A program made the translations under genes and the position numbers. This document shows, in pieces, positions 45,838 through 56,724 of a stretch of DNA of 64,000 nucleotides (within the stretch, counting starts at the first letter, position 1; each line of letters opens with the position of its first letter). The DNA is from Xiphydria camelus. Lineage: Eukaryota > Arthropoda > Insecta > Hymenoptera > Xiphydriidae. Where the stretch lies: assembly GCA_963678675.1 (NCBI GenBank), contig OY783192.1, forward strand, positions 10,325,953 to 10,389,952, given 5' to 3'. Below the pieces are notes generated by a model. That model was given only the letters and a program-made list of their open reading frames with translations. It was not told where the DNA came from and made no database searches.

Positions 45838-46039
45838 TATTCCTCATTATAAGAAACAGGAGACATATTTTTAATTCGTGCACTATGTCGTGGTATAGGT
45901 TCGTTTGTTTTAGCTTTAGAGTTTATGTCGCTTTGCGGCATTTTCTTTACTTGATCTGTTTCGGTCACAGATTTATTTATATTACTCTCTTCGCTCCCAC
46001 TGATTTCCGTTTTATCATCAGTTTTCTGCCTTTCTATAC

Positions 46040-46450
46040 TTAAATTCTCAAATTCAATTTCATTAATGTGTACTGGACGTGAGATTTTAAAATTAACTTC
46101 ATCAAATATATAACGTTTCTAGCAATTATGAATTTATTTGTTTCGACGTTCAGCACTTTATAGCCATTTTGGTGGTAACCAACTAATATCCCTTTAAATG
46201 ACTTTTTGTCAAACTTCCCTTTTCTTGTTTTATCAAGAATGTAAACTGTACTTCCAAAAATGTTTAGGTGATTTAGTTTTGGTTTTCTATCGTGCCAAAG
46301 TTGATATGGAGTTTTATTTCCATTAATGGCTTTTGTGGGGGTTATATTAATTAAATACGCGTAGCGGTTAAAACTGCTCCCCCCACCCCCCCCCCCCCAT
46401 AACTCCTTTCCTAAATTAGCACGCACTTTTTCGACTGTTGTCCTGTTCAT
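46040..46450 (-). pseudogene. Copia integrase C-terminal region
   Basis: Contains TPYQLWHDRKPKLNHLNIFG and KSFKGILVGYHQNGYKVLN, typical of the segment after the integrase core in Copia pol. A C-rich run at about 46379-46398 (poly-G on the coding strand) replaces the expected residues and shifts the frame. Confidence 0.85.
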
Positions 46451-46513
46451 CCGATCTGATATCGGATTTTGTTGACGAGTGTGCGGTACTGTTAAATGAT
46501 ATTGAATCCCATT

Positions 46514-46846
46514 TTATACACAAAATTCTTTGAATTCGTTAGACAAATATTCAACCCCATTGTCACAATTAAGATAAGCAATTTTCGAATTGAAGTGTGT
46601 CTCACTTTTCTTAACAAAATCTTGAAATAAAATAAATGTATCTAATTTGCGCGCAATTAAATAAACGACTGTATAGTGAGTATATTCATCGATAAAAGAA
46701 GCAAAATAGCTTTTTCCGTCAATTGTTGCAGGTGACATTGGACCACATAAGTCAGAATGAATTATAAATAATGGCCTTTTCACGTGAGACCTATCTCTAG
46801 ATTTTGCGAATGGGAGACGCCTGTTTTCCGTATACACAACCTTCAC
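46514..46846 (-). pseudogene. Copia integrase core
   Basis: Contains HSDLCGPM (first catalytic Asp), YFASFIDEYTHYTVVY and LNCDNGVEYLSNEFKEF (second Asp and Glu). A stop separates it from the zinc-binding region just upstream, and another break follows. Confidence 0.87.
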
Positions 46847-46850
46847 AAAT

Positions 46851-47501
46851 TTAATCCGTGGGATTTATGGCTTGTAATTGTTTATTATCAAGAACTAAAT
46901 CATTTCTTTTAATTTCTAAAAATTTCGATTTTTCTATATGCCCAAGTCGCTCATGCCAAAGTTTATACATTGTTTTTTCATTCGCATCGGTTTGATTATA
47001 CATTTTCTTACGAATGGTAAAATTAATACAACATAAATTGTTTAATAACTCAACAGTTGCAATAACCTTGTCACCTTTCTCAATCGTTACCTTTCCATAC
47101 TCTTTAAATGTTACTCGCATTCCAGCTTGTTGAATTATGCTTACAGATAGCAGATTGTGGGGTAGATCAGGTGCGTACAGGACGTTGTCTAAGGTTCCTT
47201 GAATTCCTTGGTCTGTTGTCACCTCTATTCTTTCCCTTTTTATTGCAGTTATAGTTTCGCTCTTCTTTGCAATCGTTATTTTAATCGGTTCCTGCAAATC
47301 GGTAACAGCTGCAAATATGTCCAGATCATTAGTTAAATGGTCAGTAGCACCTGAATCCAGTAGAAAGGTTGATTTACCTGCAGTGTCTGAATGATTGGTT
47401 GAGAGAGATCCGACTCCACTCATAAATGCGAAGCTCCCATTATCATCTTGAATTTGGACAGTTTGTATTGTTCTTTGGCGGTCGTCAGTGCTTTGAGTCA
47501 T
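46851..47501 (-). pseudogene. Copia protease and integrase zinc-binding start
   Basis: FLLDSGATDHL is the aspartic protease active site and LYAPDLPHNLLSV its usual downstream block. LWHERLGHIEKS is the first His pair of the integrase HHCC finger; the Cys pair falls beyond the stop at 46851. Confidence 0.9.
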
Positions 47502-47519
47502 TCTTTTGTAATTCTTTTT

Positions 47520-48316
47520 CTTCCGCAGTGTTCACATTTCCTTGCATTATTAATTTTAACATATTGATTGTTGTGTGGATTGAAACTTTATGAAAATTTA
47601 TTGAATTTTCTTTGTTTAAAATTTGGTCGAATTTTTTTTTATTTACGTTCGGTTCCATTATTGTTTCCATTATTCTTCCTTTGCACTTTTTCTCGAAATT
47701 GAGTTTCGGCGTGCAAAACTTTTGCACTTGTGTCACTGTTTTCATTTTTTAATTTTATTTCGTAATCCAATAGCCTGGTTTTTACGAATGCCAAACTTAA
47801 CTTGTCGTCTGTGAGAGTTTGAATCGCTGTTATAATCGAATCATATGCGTTGGGTAGTGTTAACAGTAACCTGGCTACTTTATTCATTTCATTCAAAGTT
47901 CCTCTGGCAGATTGGAATTCAATTATCATTTCATCAAAAAGTATAAAATAACTCGTTAGTGGTCTGTCTTCTTTTAATTTAACACTTAATAATTTATTTT
48001 CTGCTGCCAGTTGTGCTGCCAAACTTTGTCGCTTATATATTTCGTCTAGTTTCTTTATTATACCCGTCGCGGTGTCAGTTTCTGTTGCAAAAGTAAGCAT
48101 TGAGTCACTCAGGTGTTCGATGATTATTGCTTTTGCCACTCTTTCTGCCTTTCTCCATTTATCAGTCAATTTTTCAGGAGGTGTTTTGTCCAGAACGTCC
48201 AGTGCATCTTCTTCCTCAATCACTGATCGGATTCGAAATTTCCAGATGGCATACTTCTCACCATTAAAAGGATTAATGTTTTTTCTTTTTCTTTTTCTTT
48301 CGTCACTCATTGTCAC
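47520..48316 (-). pseudogene. Copia gag
   Basis: From 48316 a 225-residue frame with FNGEKYAIWKFRIRSVIEEE and LPNAYDSIITAIQ, typical of Copia gag. It ends at 47639. Further on, in other frames, KCEHCGRK (near 47530) is what remains of the CCHC zinc knuckle, so gag is frame-broken after about residue 220. The 5' end lies about 0.1 kb from the primer-binding site, as expected. Confidence 0.88.
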
Positions 48317-48416
48317 TGATTATTATTCTTTTTTTAAAAAACACCTTATTCACATTTGCACTTACAGTGTCAATAACGAGTTTTTATATATTTTAATTAA
48401 TCACTCCAATCTATGC

Positions 48417-48431
48417 CTGGGCCCATAACCC
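48417..48431 (-). other. Copia primer-binding site (half initiator tRNA-Met)
   Basis: The plus strand reads CTGGGCCCATAACCC, identical to the anticodon-arm region of animal initiator tRNA-Met. Priming from an internal tRNA-Met half rather than the 3' CCA end is known for Copia elements. Confidence 0.85.
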
Positions 48432-48777
48432 GTTGATTATTACGGAGAAGCCAGGTGATATGGAATGAAATGATAAAACACTGTGGTTGAGTGGAAGTTA
48501 TAATTTTATTAATAAAACGCGACTGTGACGTCTTTACTCTTAGGAAAGCTCCGAGAGACTGATGCACAAAGAAAGATTTCTGATGCACTTGGTCCTTAAT
48601 TCTTTCTCTCTCTCTCTCTCTAGGCGTATATCGTTTTATATAAACATTTATACGATATTTGAGAGCGGACCCTATGCGCTGCTTTCTTAGGAATAGTTTC
48701 ATCATGACATCATCAGTTCGCCTTACATATCAGATTATTTAATAAATCTACTGAACTGATTTTTGCTAATACCAATA
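48431..48777 (-). repeat. Copia 5' LTR
   Basis: Same 0.35-kb sequence as the 3' LTR with about fifteen differences, including one in the CT run. CATAC follows at 48778-48782. Promoter elements were not assigned. Confidence 0.88.
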
Positions 48778-49055
48778 CATACCCCCCCTCAATCCCCACC
48801 AAATTACGTTTATGCCATTTTAGGAGTAAGAAATCAGTAGAACGTTTGAAACAGCAGTGGCTTACAAATTTTTAAGAAATTTGATGAATAATTGGAGTCA
48901 GAATTGAAAATAATCGATTTTTTGTATGACAATTAAGATGGCTATAGCTCGGAGGGAGTGTATTTCAGAACACATGTTTATAGGCAAAAAAAAGTCTTAT
49001 TTTGATCTCAAAAATACGCCCTTCGAATATTTGTACTGAATTTTGAAACACCTTG

Positions 49056-49852
49056 TATACCGCCAAAGTTGGTGCAGGCCTTGCACGTCGTGTCGGTAGA
49101 ACCTGATATTTCTACTGTGGCATTGTACCGCAATTCTGGAGGAACTTTTCTATCTGGGGGATTAGTTTTATTGTGTTTGTTATGGTTGTTTCTAGGGGGG
49201 GGGGGGGGCTGGTGGTATATTTATAAAAATATTGAAGGCAGTGCAAAAATAAATAAGTTTTAAATTCGTGTATGTATCCCCGCCTTCTCTGCGTATTCCT
49301 TTCCTCTCCGAAGGCAATGGCCGAAGGTTCAAAAGCGCTACCGTGTCCACGTGGCGATTGGTGGAACTATCATGAAGACTTGGCAGTCTATGCAAATGAG
49401 TTCGAAATGATAAAGTAGTGATAAATCACCGTGCTAGATTTTCCTACCGGAATAACATATTATTCGTAGCTTTTAGCGACTCGCGGTTTATCTCATTGAA
49501 TTTCTTGTACGTGTTTCTAGGGTGCTGTGCTATTCATTTGCACTGTATATTGGTAGACAAGTGTATGAATAAAGATTAACTCGTAGTGACAGTCATATTT
49601 CCTACCTTATCAATGTTATGATGAAATTTAAATATTATTTTTTACTTGTTGAAACCAAGTGTTTATGCTACGTGAATTCCCAGAGCGCCCTAGAGCTTGA
49701 TCTAAGAATTCGATTGTGTGCAGTTAGAATGTCGTATTGGCTTCTATTTCAAAATAAGCTTGGTAGAAAATCAATTGTCGATAAAATAGAGATCGCATTA
49801 ATAACTTCAAGGGCCTTTAATGGAATTCTATAGCAATCTTGTCTTATACGTA
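49056..49852. other. Continuation of the dispersed repeat; then no gene
   Basis: 49056-49140 continues the repeat interrupted at 33754 (ACGTCGTGTCGGTAGAACCT). A G-run of about 14 lies near 49196. The rest holds only short frames without motifs. Confidence 0.45.
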
Positions 49853-50420
49853 TTAGGTGTACAACTTTACTTCCGCAATGTTCCTATAGATGACTAGCGG
49901 TAAGTAGTAGTCGAAATAAATAGATCATAGACGCCATGTGCAATAAACTTGGGTATCTGCCAACATAACCCCATAGAAACATTAGTCGATTTATGTCTGC
50001 ATCATAAAGTTATTCTCGATTGAAAATGTCAGTTTATGAACCAAATTCTCGTCATTTGCGGAAGGTTAATTTTCTGCTTCAATATAAAGAAATCTGCGGC
50101 TGAGGCTCATCGAATGCTCTAAAATATTTCTGGTGAGGCCGCTACTAGTGAAAGAACGCGCCATGAGTGGTTTCAACGCTTCAAGAACGGTGATTTTCAT
50201 GTCGAAGACCGGTATAACGGTGGAAAAGAGAAGGTTTTCGAAGATGCAAAGTTGGAGGCATTACTTGATGAGGACTCGTGTCAAAGTCAATAAAAATTGG
50301 CACGATCATTGGGAGTGACTCAACAAGAAATTTTAGTTTTTTACAATAAAGCCTCAATTTCGGGAAAAAAACGCCGAAAGCAAAGTTGTGCACTTAATAT
50401 TTTATTCGTTTGTTTCAGTT
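49853..50420 (+). pseudogene. Mariner transposase fragment (N-terminal half)
   Basis: Begins after TA with TTAGGTGTACAAC, a mariner-like end. Translation across breaks gives MSVYEPNSRHLRKVNFLLQY, then a decayed helix-turn-helix region, DFHVEDRYNGGKEKVFED, KLEALLDEDSCQSQ and LARSLGVTQQEILVFYNKA. All are N-terminal mariner blocks; the catalytic half is missing. It is a different lineage from the copies at 7348 and 17222. Confidence 0.78.
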
Positions 50421-50493
50421 GCAAAATTCTCATAAAGCAATCATCACATTATCGGTTTGAATTAGAAATAAAACGGTTGCATTCTAATTAATA

Positions 50494-51664
50494 CAGGGTA
50501 GTCCAAAGAGTTGTTAATAGTTGGTTGCGCAGTACAAAATTTTGTCGGAGGGGTAGAAAGGTGGAGTCGGTCTTAAACAACAGTTCCGCGCAGGGAAATT
50601 TAGTCACTATGCAGCGCTATACGTGAGAGGAGCGTGCGTTTTATATGCCCGAGTATTATCGCAACAACGATTACGTCACTATTGCGCGCCGTAAATTTTT
50701 ACAACATTTCAATTTGCACGATGTTCAACAATGCCCAAGCCTTCAGTTGATTAAGCAATGGATTCGTAAGTTTGAGGAAACTGATTCAACGTTAAATAAT
50801 CGCGTCCCCGGCCGTCGAAAGTCAGTGAGATCTGATGAAAACATTGAGAGAATGAGAGCGTCCGTGCGCGAAAAACACCTAACTTATCGACCTGAAAGCG
50901 CGCAGCTGCTTTAAATATGAAAAGATCGTCGGTGCTTCGCATCCTTCACAAAGATTTACGCATGCACCCGTCCAAAATTCAATTAGTGCACTCCGCTGGA
51001 CCCCGCTGATAAACTTTTATTCGCTAACGAAATGCTGAACCGATTTTCAGCAGTCGACAATATCTTATTCTCCGACGAGGCTCATTTCCATCTTAATGGC
51101 TATGTCAATAACCAAAATTGCCACTACTGGTGTGGAGAAAACCCTAAACAGAAACATCAAAGGCTTCTGCGTAACCCCAACACTCACTGAAGGATACTCA
51201 CTCAGGAAACTTAGTTCCAACAGGACGGAGTCACCTGCCACACTTCCAATCTTTCTTTGCCCGTCGTTCAGGCGCTTTTTCCAGAAAAATTGATTTCTCA
51301 AAGAGGAGATATTCAGTGGCCCCCTCGAAGCTCGGACCTGACTCCCTGTGTTTTTTTTTTGGTGATATCTTAGAAGTCAAATGTATCACAACCGTCCCCC
51401 ACCATTCTGGAAGATCTAAATAACAATATTTTCAGCACGAAATCGAAGCCATAACTGAAGACAATTGCCGCCGCGTTATGGCCAATTTAAGAGGACGGCT
51501 TCAGGAGTTCCAGGACAGAAATGGGGCACATTTAGACAATGTAATCTTCAGAACATAAATTTCCACGAATTTCTGTAAATTTTAAGATAATGTTGGTAAA
51601 ATTGATATGCTTGTTTGTTTTTAATTTCATTTCAAAAAGTTAACCAACCCTTTGGACCACTCTG
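50494..51664 (+). mobile_element. Decayed TA-flanked transposon, CAGGGTAGTCCAAAG ends
   Basis: The ends CAGGGTAGTCCAAAG and CAGAGTGGTCCAAAG are inverse copies flanked by TA (50492-50493 and 51665-51666). Length 1171 bp with one decayed transposase, a normal Tc1/mariner-like size. Confidence 0.82.
50645..51558 (+). pseudogene. DUF4817-type Tc1-like transposase, multiply broken
   Basis: The first frame (50645-50914) encodes a helix-turn-helix domain with QCPSLQLIKQWIRKFEETDS and VPGRRKSVRSDENIERM, as in transposases carrying DUF4817. Further pieces in other frames: LRILHKDLRMHPSKIQLV near 50935, a SDEAHFHLNGYVN-like segment near 51072, and VMANLRGRLQEFQDRNGAHL near the end. Several stops and shifts; inactive. 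Confidence 0.8.
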
Positions 51665-51914
51665 TATATAGAAATAAAAGTGATAAAAATGATAAATTTG
51701 GTAGATTGATTATTACACATTTAATTTACAGAAAACGATTAAATTTACATCGCACAAATGTATAGAATGATAGGACAAAAAAGATTATAGGATATACTTA
51801 TATAACACTTTTTATCCTATCATTCCTTGCATATGTGATTCAAATTTGATTACATACAAATAATAGAAAACTTGAAGATGGAGATTGCTGTAATATAATT
51901 GAAACGTATTAAAA
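51665..51914. other. AT-rich, small inverted words only
   Basis: TAGAATGATAGGACAAAAAA and a near inverse about 60 bp later may form a weak hairpin. No gene. Confidence 0.35.
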
Positions 51915-52194
51915 ACGAAAGGATTCATTCCATGAAAATACTTTGAACGTATGAAACTTCGTTTATTGCAAGCCCCTCGAATCGTATGTCTCTCGTTTAT
52001 CGCAACTCGAGAGGGGCCCCCACCCCGCTTCTCGACTCAAGGCGATTTCGCACTGGTCGCTCGTGATTGGCCACCGTGCGCGGTGGGAGTCGGAAGGGTT
52101 GCAACCATCATGCGCGGTGGGAGACGGAGGGGTTGCAATAAACGAGACTTCTTCCTTGCAATAAGTGAAAGTTGCAATAAAAGAGGTTTTACTG
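51915..52194. mobile_element. Tigger/pogo-like terminal fragment
   Basis: Ends at 52194 in TTTTACTG followed by TA; the inverse reads CAGTAAAACCTCTTTTATTG, a typical Tigger/pogo end. Inside, TTATTGCAA and the inverse recur. No matching left end was found, so the left limit is approximate. Confidence 0.6.
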
Positions 52195-53652
52195 TAAAAG
52201 TGTTGCTGACTCAGCCGGTATCGACCTGATGCCTAGTCAATCGACAGAGAGCACTCGCCATGCAAAAAACGGTTTGTAGTGGGTATAAGCAGCCATCGCA
52301 TGCTGCTCTAACAATCTATTTATCTTGCTCTTTTATCCTAGCCTTACTGGACTGATCATACAGTCCGTAGCTAATGGTGTAAAGACCACCTTAGCCAGAA
52401 GGGACAGACTCTAGAGACATCACATCTTCCACGACTAGCAGTCGCCATCGCGAACCTGCACTTACAGGCAGTTCATCAGCAGCCACTATTGTCAGCCTTC
52501 TTTCATGTTTTTCTCCTATCGTAACTTATATTTTTTTTACAAGCAGGTAGTTTTATTTTCAAATTTATTTGAAATGATAGCAAATTATAGCTAACTGTCT
52601 CTTTAAAATGATTCAACATGATAGTGAACGATAGTTAACTGTCCTTCAAAAGGACTTGAAACGATAGTATAATATGATAGAGCAATATTTTTGGTAGAAA
52701 CTGATACAATTTTATAGAATTATTTGCAGTATTTTTGATTACGAATGAGATAACCTGATAGAAACTCTATCATGAAAGCCAAATAGCACTTCATAAAGTT
52801 ACGAACCGAATCCCACATTTAAAATGATTGACCTGGTTTCTACCAGGGTAACGCTGCTAGGTTCCTAGGAATCGTTATTATTATAGCTTCGAGAGTAATG
52901 ATTTCTTGTGCTTAGAATTATTACTATATCACATAAGATTGATTATATTTGACATACATAGGAACTATTATTCTTATAACGTTAAAATCAGTACTATCTG
53001 CTCAGAAACTATCAACATGGTACACTACTGTAACAACAATATCCTGTATTCGAAGCTATCGCTATGCTATACCCAACAACGGTTACACCTGACAAATGGA
53101 AATTACTATACTGATGGGATAGAAATTATTACAATGTCTTTAGGAACGATCATTGCAATATTTAGCAGAGATATCTCCAGTCAAGCAATGATTATACATT
53201 AGAATTATTATTAAGTATCGTTTCTAACATTTACTCAAAACTTAGTAACTCTTATTAAAAGTGTAGTAATATTTTTCAATTTTTAAGAAATTTCCTGGAA
53301 TTTACAGATTATAAAAGGTAGCCTAGTAGCGAGTGCTAAAAGATTTTTCTCCGTGTACTTTATTGAAATAGGAGTACATAATTTTCATCGTAAAATAATA
53401 CTTTACGTAATACGCGGTGGGACTGCCGTTTCCGCGAGTCGTATAGGTACATATGTTTTAAAGCTTACAGTGGATGGCAGCGAATACCATGGAACGATGT
53501 CGATACATACATAATTATGTATCTACCCGCATGCATTTAACTTAACAGATCAAGCGAAGCTAAAGAACGTAGGTACTATTAACAAATTATTATGTATTTT
53601 GCCATGAATAATATTGATTCATTTATCTAAACTTGACTTATAATGAGAAAAC

Positions 53653-53685
<33 letters not shown>

Positions 53686-54707
53686 CAATAAGAAATGATC
53701 GCAATAGTTGGTGCTCATAAATCACGATTAGTTTAAATTGCAGTTGCTAAGATCAGAGACACGGCAGTTTCACTGTATTGCTAATATTTTGTTGAACATC
53801 GTTTCTTACAAGCTCAGTCCTCATAGTCGGTAAGGACTGCATGTGGAGTGATCAGTGAAATTCATTTGCAATAGCATCAACTATGATTTGGAATGTTTCA
53901 GGTGAAAGACCTAAAAATATTCTATCCCGTGGTGGGCGATTTAAGGATCTGCGCCTACGCAGGAAATAGTCCTCATAGTCTTCTTCTGTCGAAGGATTCA
54001 CCTTGGCGTAAATCAAAGCGGCGAACCCGCTATAGATTAACAATGCGGCCGTGCAAAGCTGTTGTAAAAAAAAATCAGTTATTAATTAATTTACGTCTAA
54101 TGGCTACGATTTTACACGTCTGATGACATATGCAGGGTTAATTTGTGTTATCTGTTAGTGGTAACTACAGGACACCATTTCCAACTGTTAAAAATGGAGA
54201 CCAGTAGTACCCGGATAAAAATGTGTTTACAAATTTTACGCAAATTATAAGCAAGCTTATCATTGTTTGCATACAAAATTGGTATAGTTGATTCCTAATT
54301 TTCGTGGTTTTTCGCAGTCATATTTATTTTGTCCGGTAATTGATCGCGAGTTGTTTTCAGAGTTTTCGGACCAAAGCTTACTTAAAAGTTAGTAATAAAA
54401 GAAGTTCATGGCTTGATTATTGTTCGCTCATAAGTAGCTTTATAGCAATAAGGTACTTTCATGGCATGTTATCTCATTATTTGCATGCAACTCATGAACG
54501 AAATGTAATGGTGATATAATAATTAATAGATATGATTCTATTCTGTCTTCTATCAAGGTCAAAGTAGAAATGCAGATGGGGCAGTAAAAGTGAAACTTAA
54601 CATATTAGTATGTCATGATTTTTATTTTATTTTAAATTGTATTAGGAAATAATGAAACGTGTCCCATTCTCCTCTTACTTCTACTTCATACGATGAGGCT
54701 TTTAGAC
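52195..54707. other. Repeat-rich DNA without gene
   Basis: 52545-52850 is the second GATAG-rich block (see 1535-1800). An (ATT)n microsatellite occupies about 53651-53687. The remaining frames (for example 52906-53202 and 53852-54043) have no convincing motif. Confidence 0.45.
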
Positions 54708-55653
54708 GATTAATGACGTCTGTCAAGCTGGCATAGCAATCTCATCAGAATCAAAAATTTTTATATGGATAATTTGCCGCTAAATAGTCGCTAATTAGTT
54801 GTTATAGAAAAAATTTTGTCGCGTTTGCCGTTTTCGAAAAATTTGAGTTTCTGCCAGCTTGATGCCAAGATAGCAAAATTTTTTTCTTTTTTGGCAGAAT
54901 TAAAAATGTTTATATGGATAATTTGCCGCTAAATAGTCGCTAATTAGTTGTTATAGAAAAAATTTTGTCGCGTTTGCCGTTTTCGAAAAATTTGAGTTTT
55001 TGCCAGCTTGATGTCAAGATAGCAAAATTTTTTTCTTTTTTGGCAGAATTAAAAATTTTTATATGGATAATTTGCCGCTAAATAGTCGCTAATTAGTTGT
55101 TATAGAAAAAATTTTGTCGCGTTTGCTGTTTTCGAAAAATTTGAGTTTTTGCCAGCTTGATGTCAAGATATCAACATTTTTTCTTTTTTGGTTCCTAATT
55201 ATAAAAAACGCATTAATCACACTTTATAATTAGTTACAAATTAGTTACTGCATGAATCAACTCTGACATCATGTTCGAAGCCACACCAGTTCAGTGTTTC
55301 AGTCGCTCTGTCGCGATGAAGTTTATCGCGATCTAGATAACTTTGCTGCAAAGAACTAATTCCAATCTCTCGGGACAAAATATTTAATGAATATATTGGC
55401 ACCAAAAACTAAATGAATTGTATATTGATAAGATAACGGTAAGGAAGTAATGTTTTTAGTGGACATATAATAATTTATCAATACGAGAATCTACAGATCC
55501 ATCAATATTACTACCTATCAAATGCAATTGAACCATCTGACATTAATACATCTTTCGAACGTGTTAGCACGACCTCGAAGATTTTGTCACGAGGTACAGT
55601 TGGTAGACGACCACGTCCTAGCAGTCCACGTCAACGAACTAGCAGATTAATAT

Positions 55654-55683
55654 TCTAACCTAACCTAACCTAACCTAACCTAA
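55654..55683 (-). repeat. (CCTAA)n telomere-type run, left arm
   Basis: Six tandem CCTAA units, the complement of the insect telomere unit TTAGG. Interstitial, inside the palindromic element. Confidence 0.85.
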
Positions 55684-56308
55684 ACATATAACATACAGTA
55701 TACGCGATTAATGAATTTTCTGTAAATTTTCTTATTAATTTATGCAGTAACTAATTTGTAACTAATTATAAAGCGTGATTAATGCATTTTTTATAATTAG
55801 GAACCAAAATAGAAAAAATTTTGCTATCTTGACATCAAGCTGGCAAAAACTTAAATTTTTCGAAAGCGGCAAACGCGACAAAATTTTTTCTATAACAATT
55901 AATTAGCGACTATTTAGTGACAAATTATCCATATAAAAATTTTTTATTTGACATCAACTCTAACTGCCGACTCGACGTCTACCGTATTAAATGACTCGAG
56001 TACCGACCAAGCCTACCCGAAGATAACTTTCAAACTCAGCAGAATAAAAAATTTTTATATGGATAATTTGCCGCTAAATAGTCGCTAATTAGTTGTTATA
56101 GAAAAAATTTTGTCGCGTTTGCCGTTTTCGAAAAATTTGAGTTTTTGCCAGCTTGATGTCAAGATAGCAAAATTTGTTCTTTTTTGGTTCCTAATTATAA
56201 AAAATGCATTAATCACGCTTTATAATTAGTTACAAATTAGTTACTGCATAAATTAATAAGAAAATTTACAGAAAAGTCATTAATCGCGTATACTGTATGT
56301 TATATGTT

Positions 56309-56341
56309 TAGGTTAGGTTAGGTTAGGTTAGGTTAGGTTAG
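56309..56341 (+). repeat. (GGTTA)n telomere-type run, right arm
   Basis: Six to seven GGTTA units at the mirror position of the left-arm run, so the run belongs to the element and was duplicated with it. Confidence 0.85.
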
Positions 56342-56610
56342 AATATTAATCTGCTAGTTCATAAACTATTTATCAATTAAAGTTTCAATTTTAAACTTCT
56401 TATCGAGTGCGTAAATCTGTTTCACCAGCAGCGCGAATACAGTTTCAAGTATTTGGTATGGTGAAGATTGCGTTGTAAACGGCGACTCCAAAATATATGA
56501 GAACTTAAACTATAGTAGAAATTCAATCGATTTGCAATTTTTCATCAAGAGTAGTAATATAATAGTAGTATAATATTGTATATTGTTGTTAATTTATTAT
56601 ATTATTGATA

Positions 56611-56724
56611 ATGGCTGGACGTGGTCGTCCACCAACTGTACCTCGTGACAAAATCTTCGAGGTCGTGCTAACACGTTCAAAAGATGTATTAATGTCAGAT
56701 GGTTCAATTGCATTTGATAGGTAG
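56611..56724 (+). CDS. Possible first exon of an element-encoded protein
   Basis: ATG at 56611 opens 37 codons starting MAGRGRPPTVPRDKIFEVVL, with an AT-hook-like GRGRPP. Just before the stop the DNA reads GATAGGTAGTAAT, a plausible splice donor, so the frame could continue in an exon that is missing here. The left arm keeps most of it inverted but lacks the ATG segment. Function unknown; it may be the start of a transposase. Confidence 0.4.
   Translation: MAGRGRPPTVPRDKIFEVVLTRSKDVLMSDGSIAFDR

Larger units (their letters stand above)
35745..48777 (-). mobile_element. Copia (Ty1/Copia) retrotransposon, nested and inactive
   Basis: Two LTRs (35745-36087, 48431-48777) are flanked by CATAC on both outer sides. 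Gag, protease, integrase, reverse transcriptase and RNase H follow in Copia order on the minus strand. Removing a 2.80-kb pogo-like element and a 5.06-kb foldback leaves about 5.2 kb, the usual Copia size. Frameshifts occur in gag, integrase, RT and RNase H. The LTRs differ at roughly 4-5% of sites by eye. Confidence 0.92.
33755..49055. mobile_element. 15.3-kb TA-flanked composite unit (Tc1/mariner-type ends)
   Basis: The inverse ends of about 125 bp begin CAGGGTGTTTCAAAATTCAG and CAAGGTGTTTCAAAATTCAG. TA is duplicated at 33753-33754 and 49056-49057. The flanks 33707-33754 and 49056-49140 join to give the repeat seen whole at 30570-30690. Without the nested Copia (13.04 kb) and the AGCATGCT element (1.09 kb) about 1.17 kb remain, the normal size of a Tc1/mariner element. 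No transposase frame is recognisable in the remaining parts. Confidence 0.8.

Noticed and set aside
49192..49395. Proline-rich ending frame near a G-run
   Set aside because: Created by the G14 homopolymer; no motif.
53852..54043. 63-residue minus-strand frame with RDRIFLGLSPETFQIIVDAI
   Set aside because: It faintly recalls the start of Harbinger-type transposases, but nothing catalytic lies nearby and the similarity is too weak to annotate.
55654..56341. A true chromosome end
   Set aside because: Telomere-type runs are only about 30 bp, mirror each other and lie inside a mobile element.
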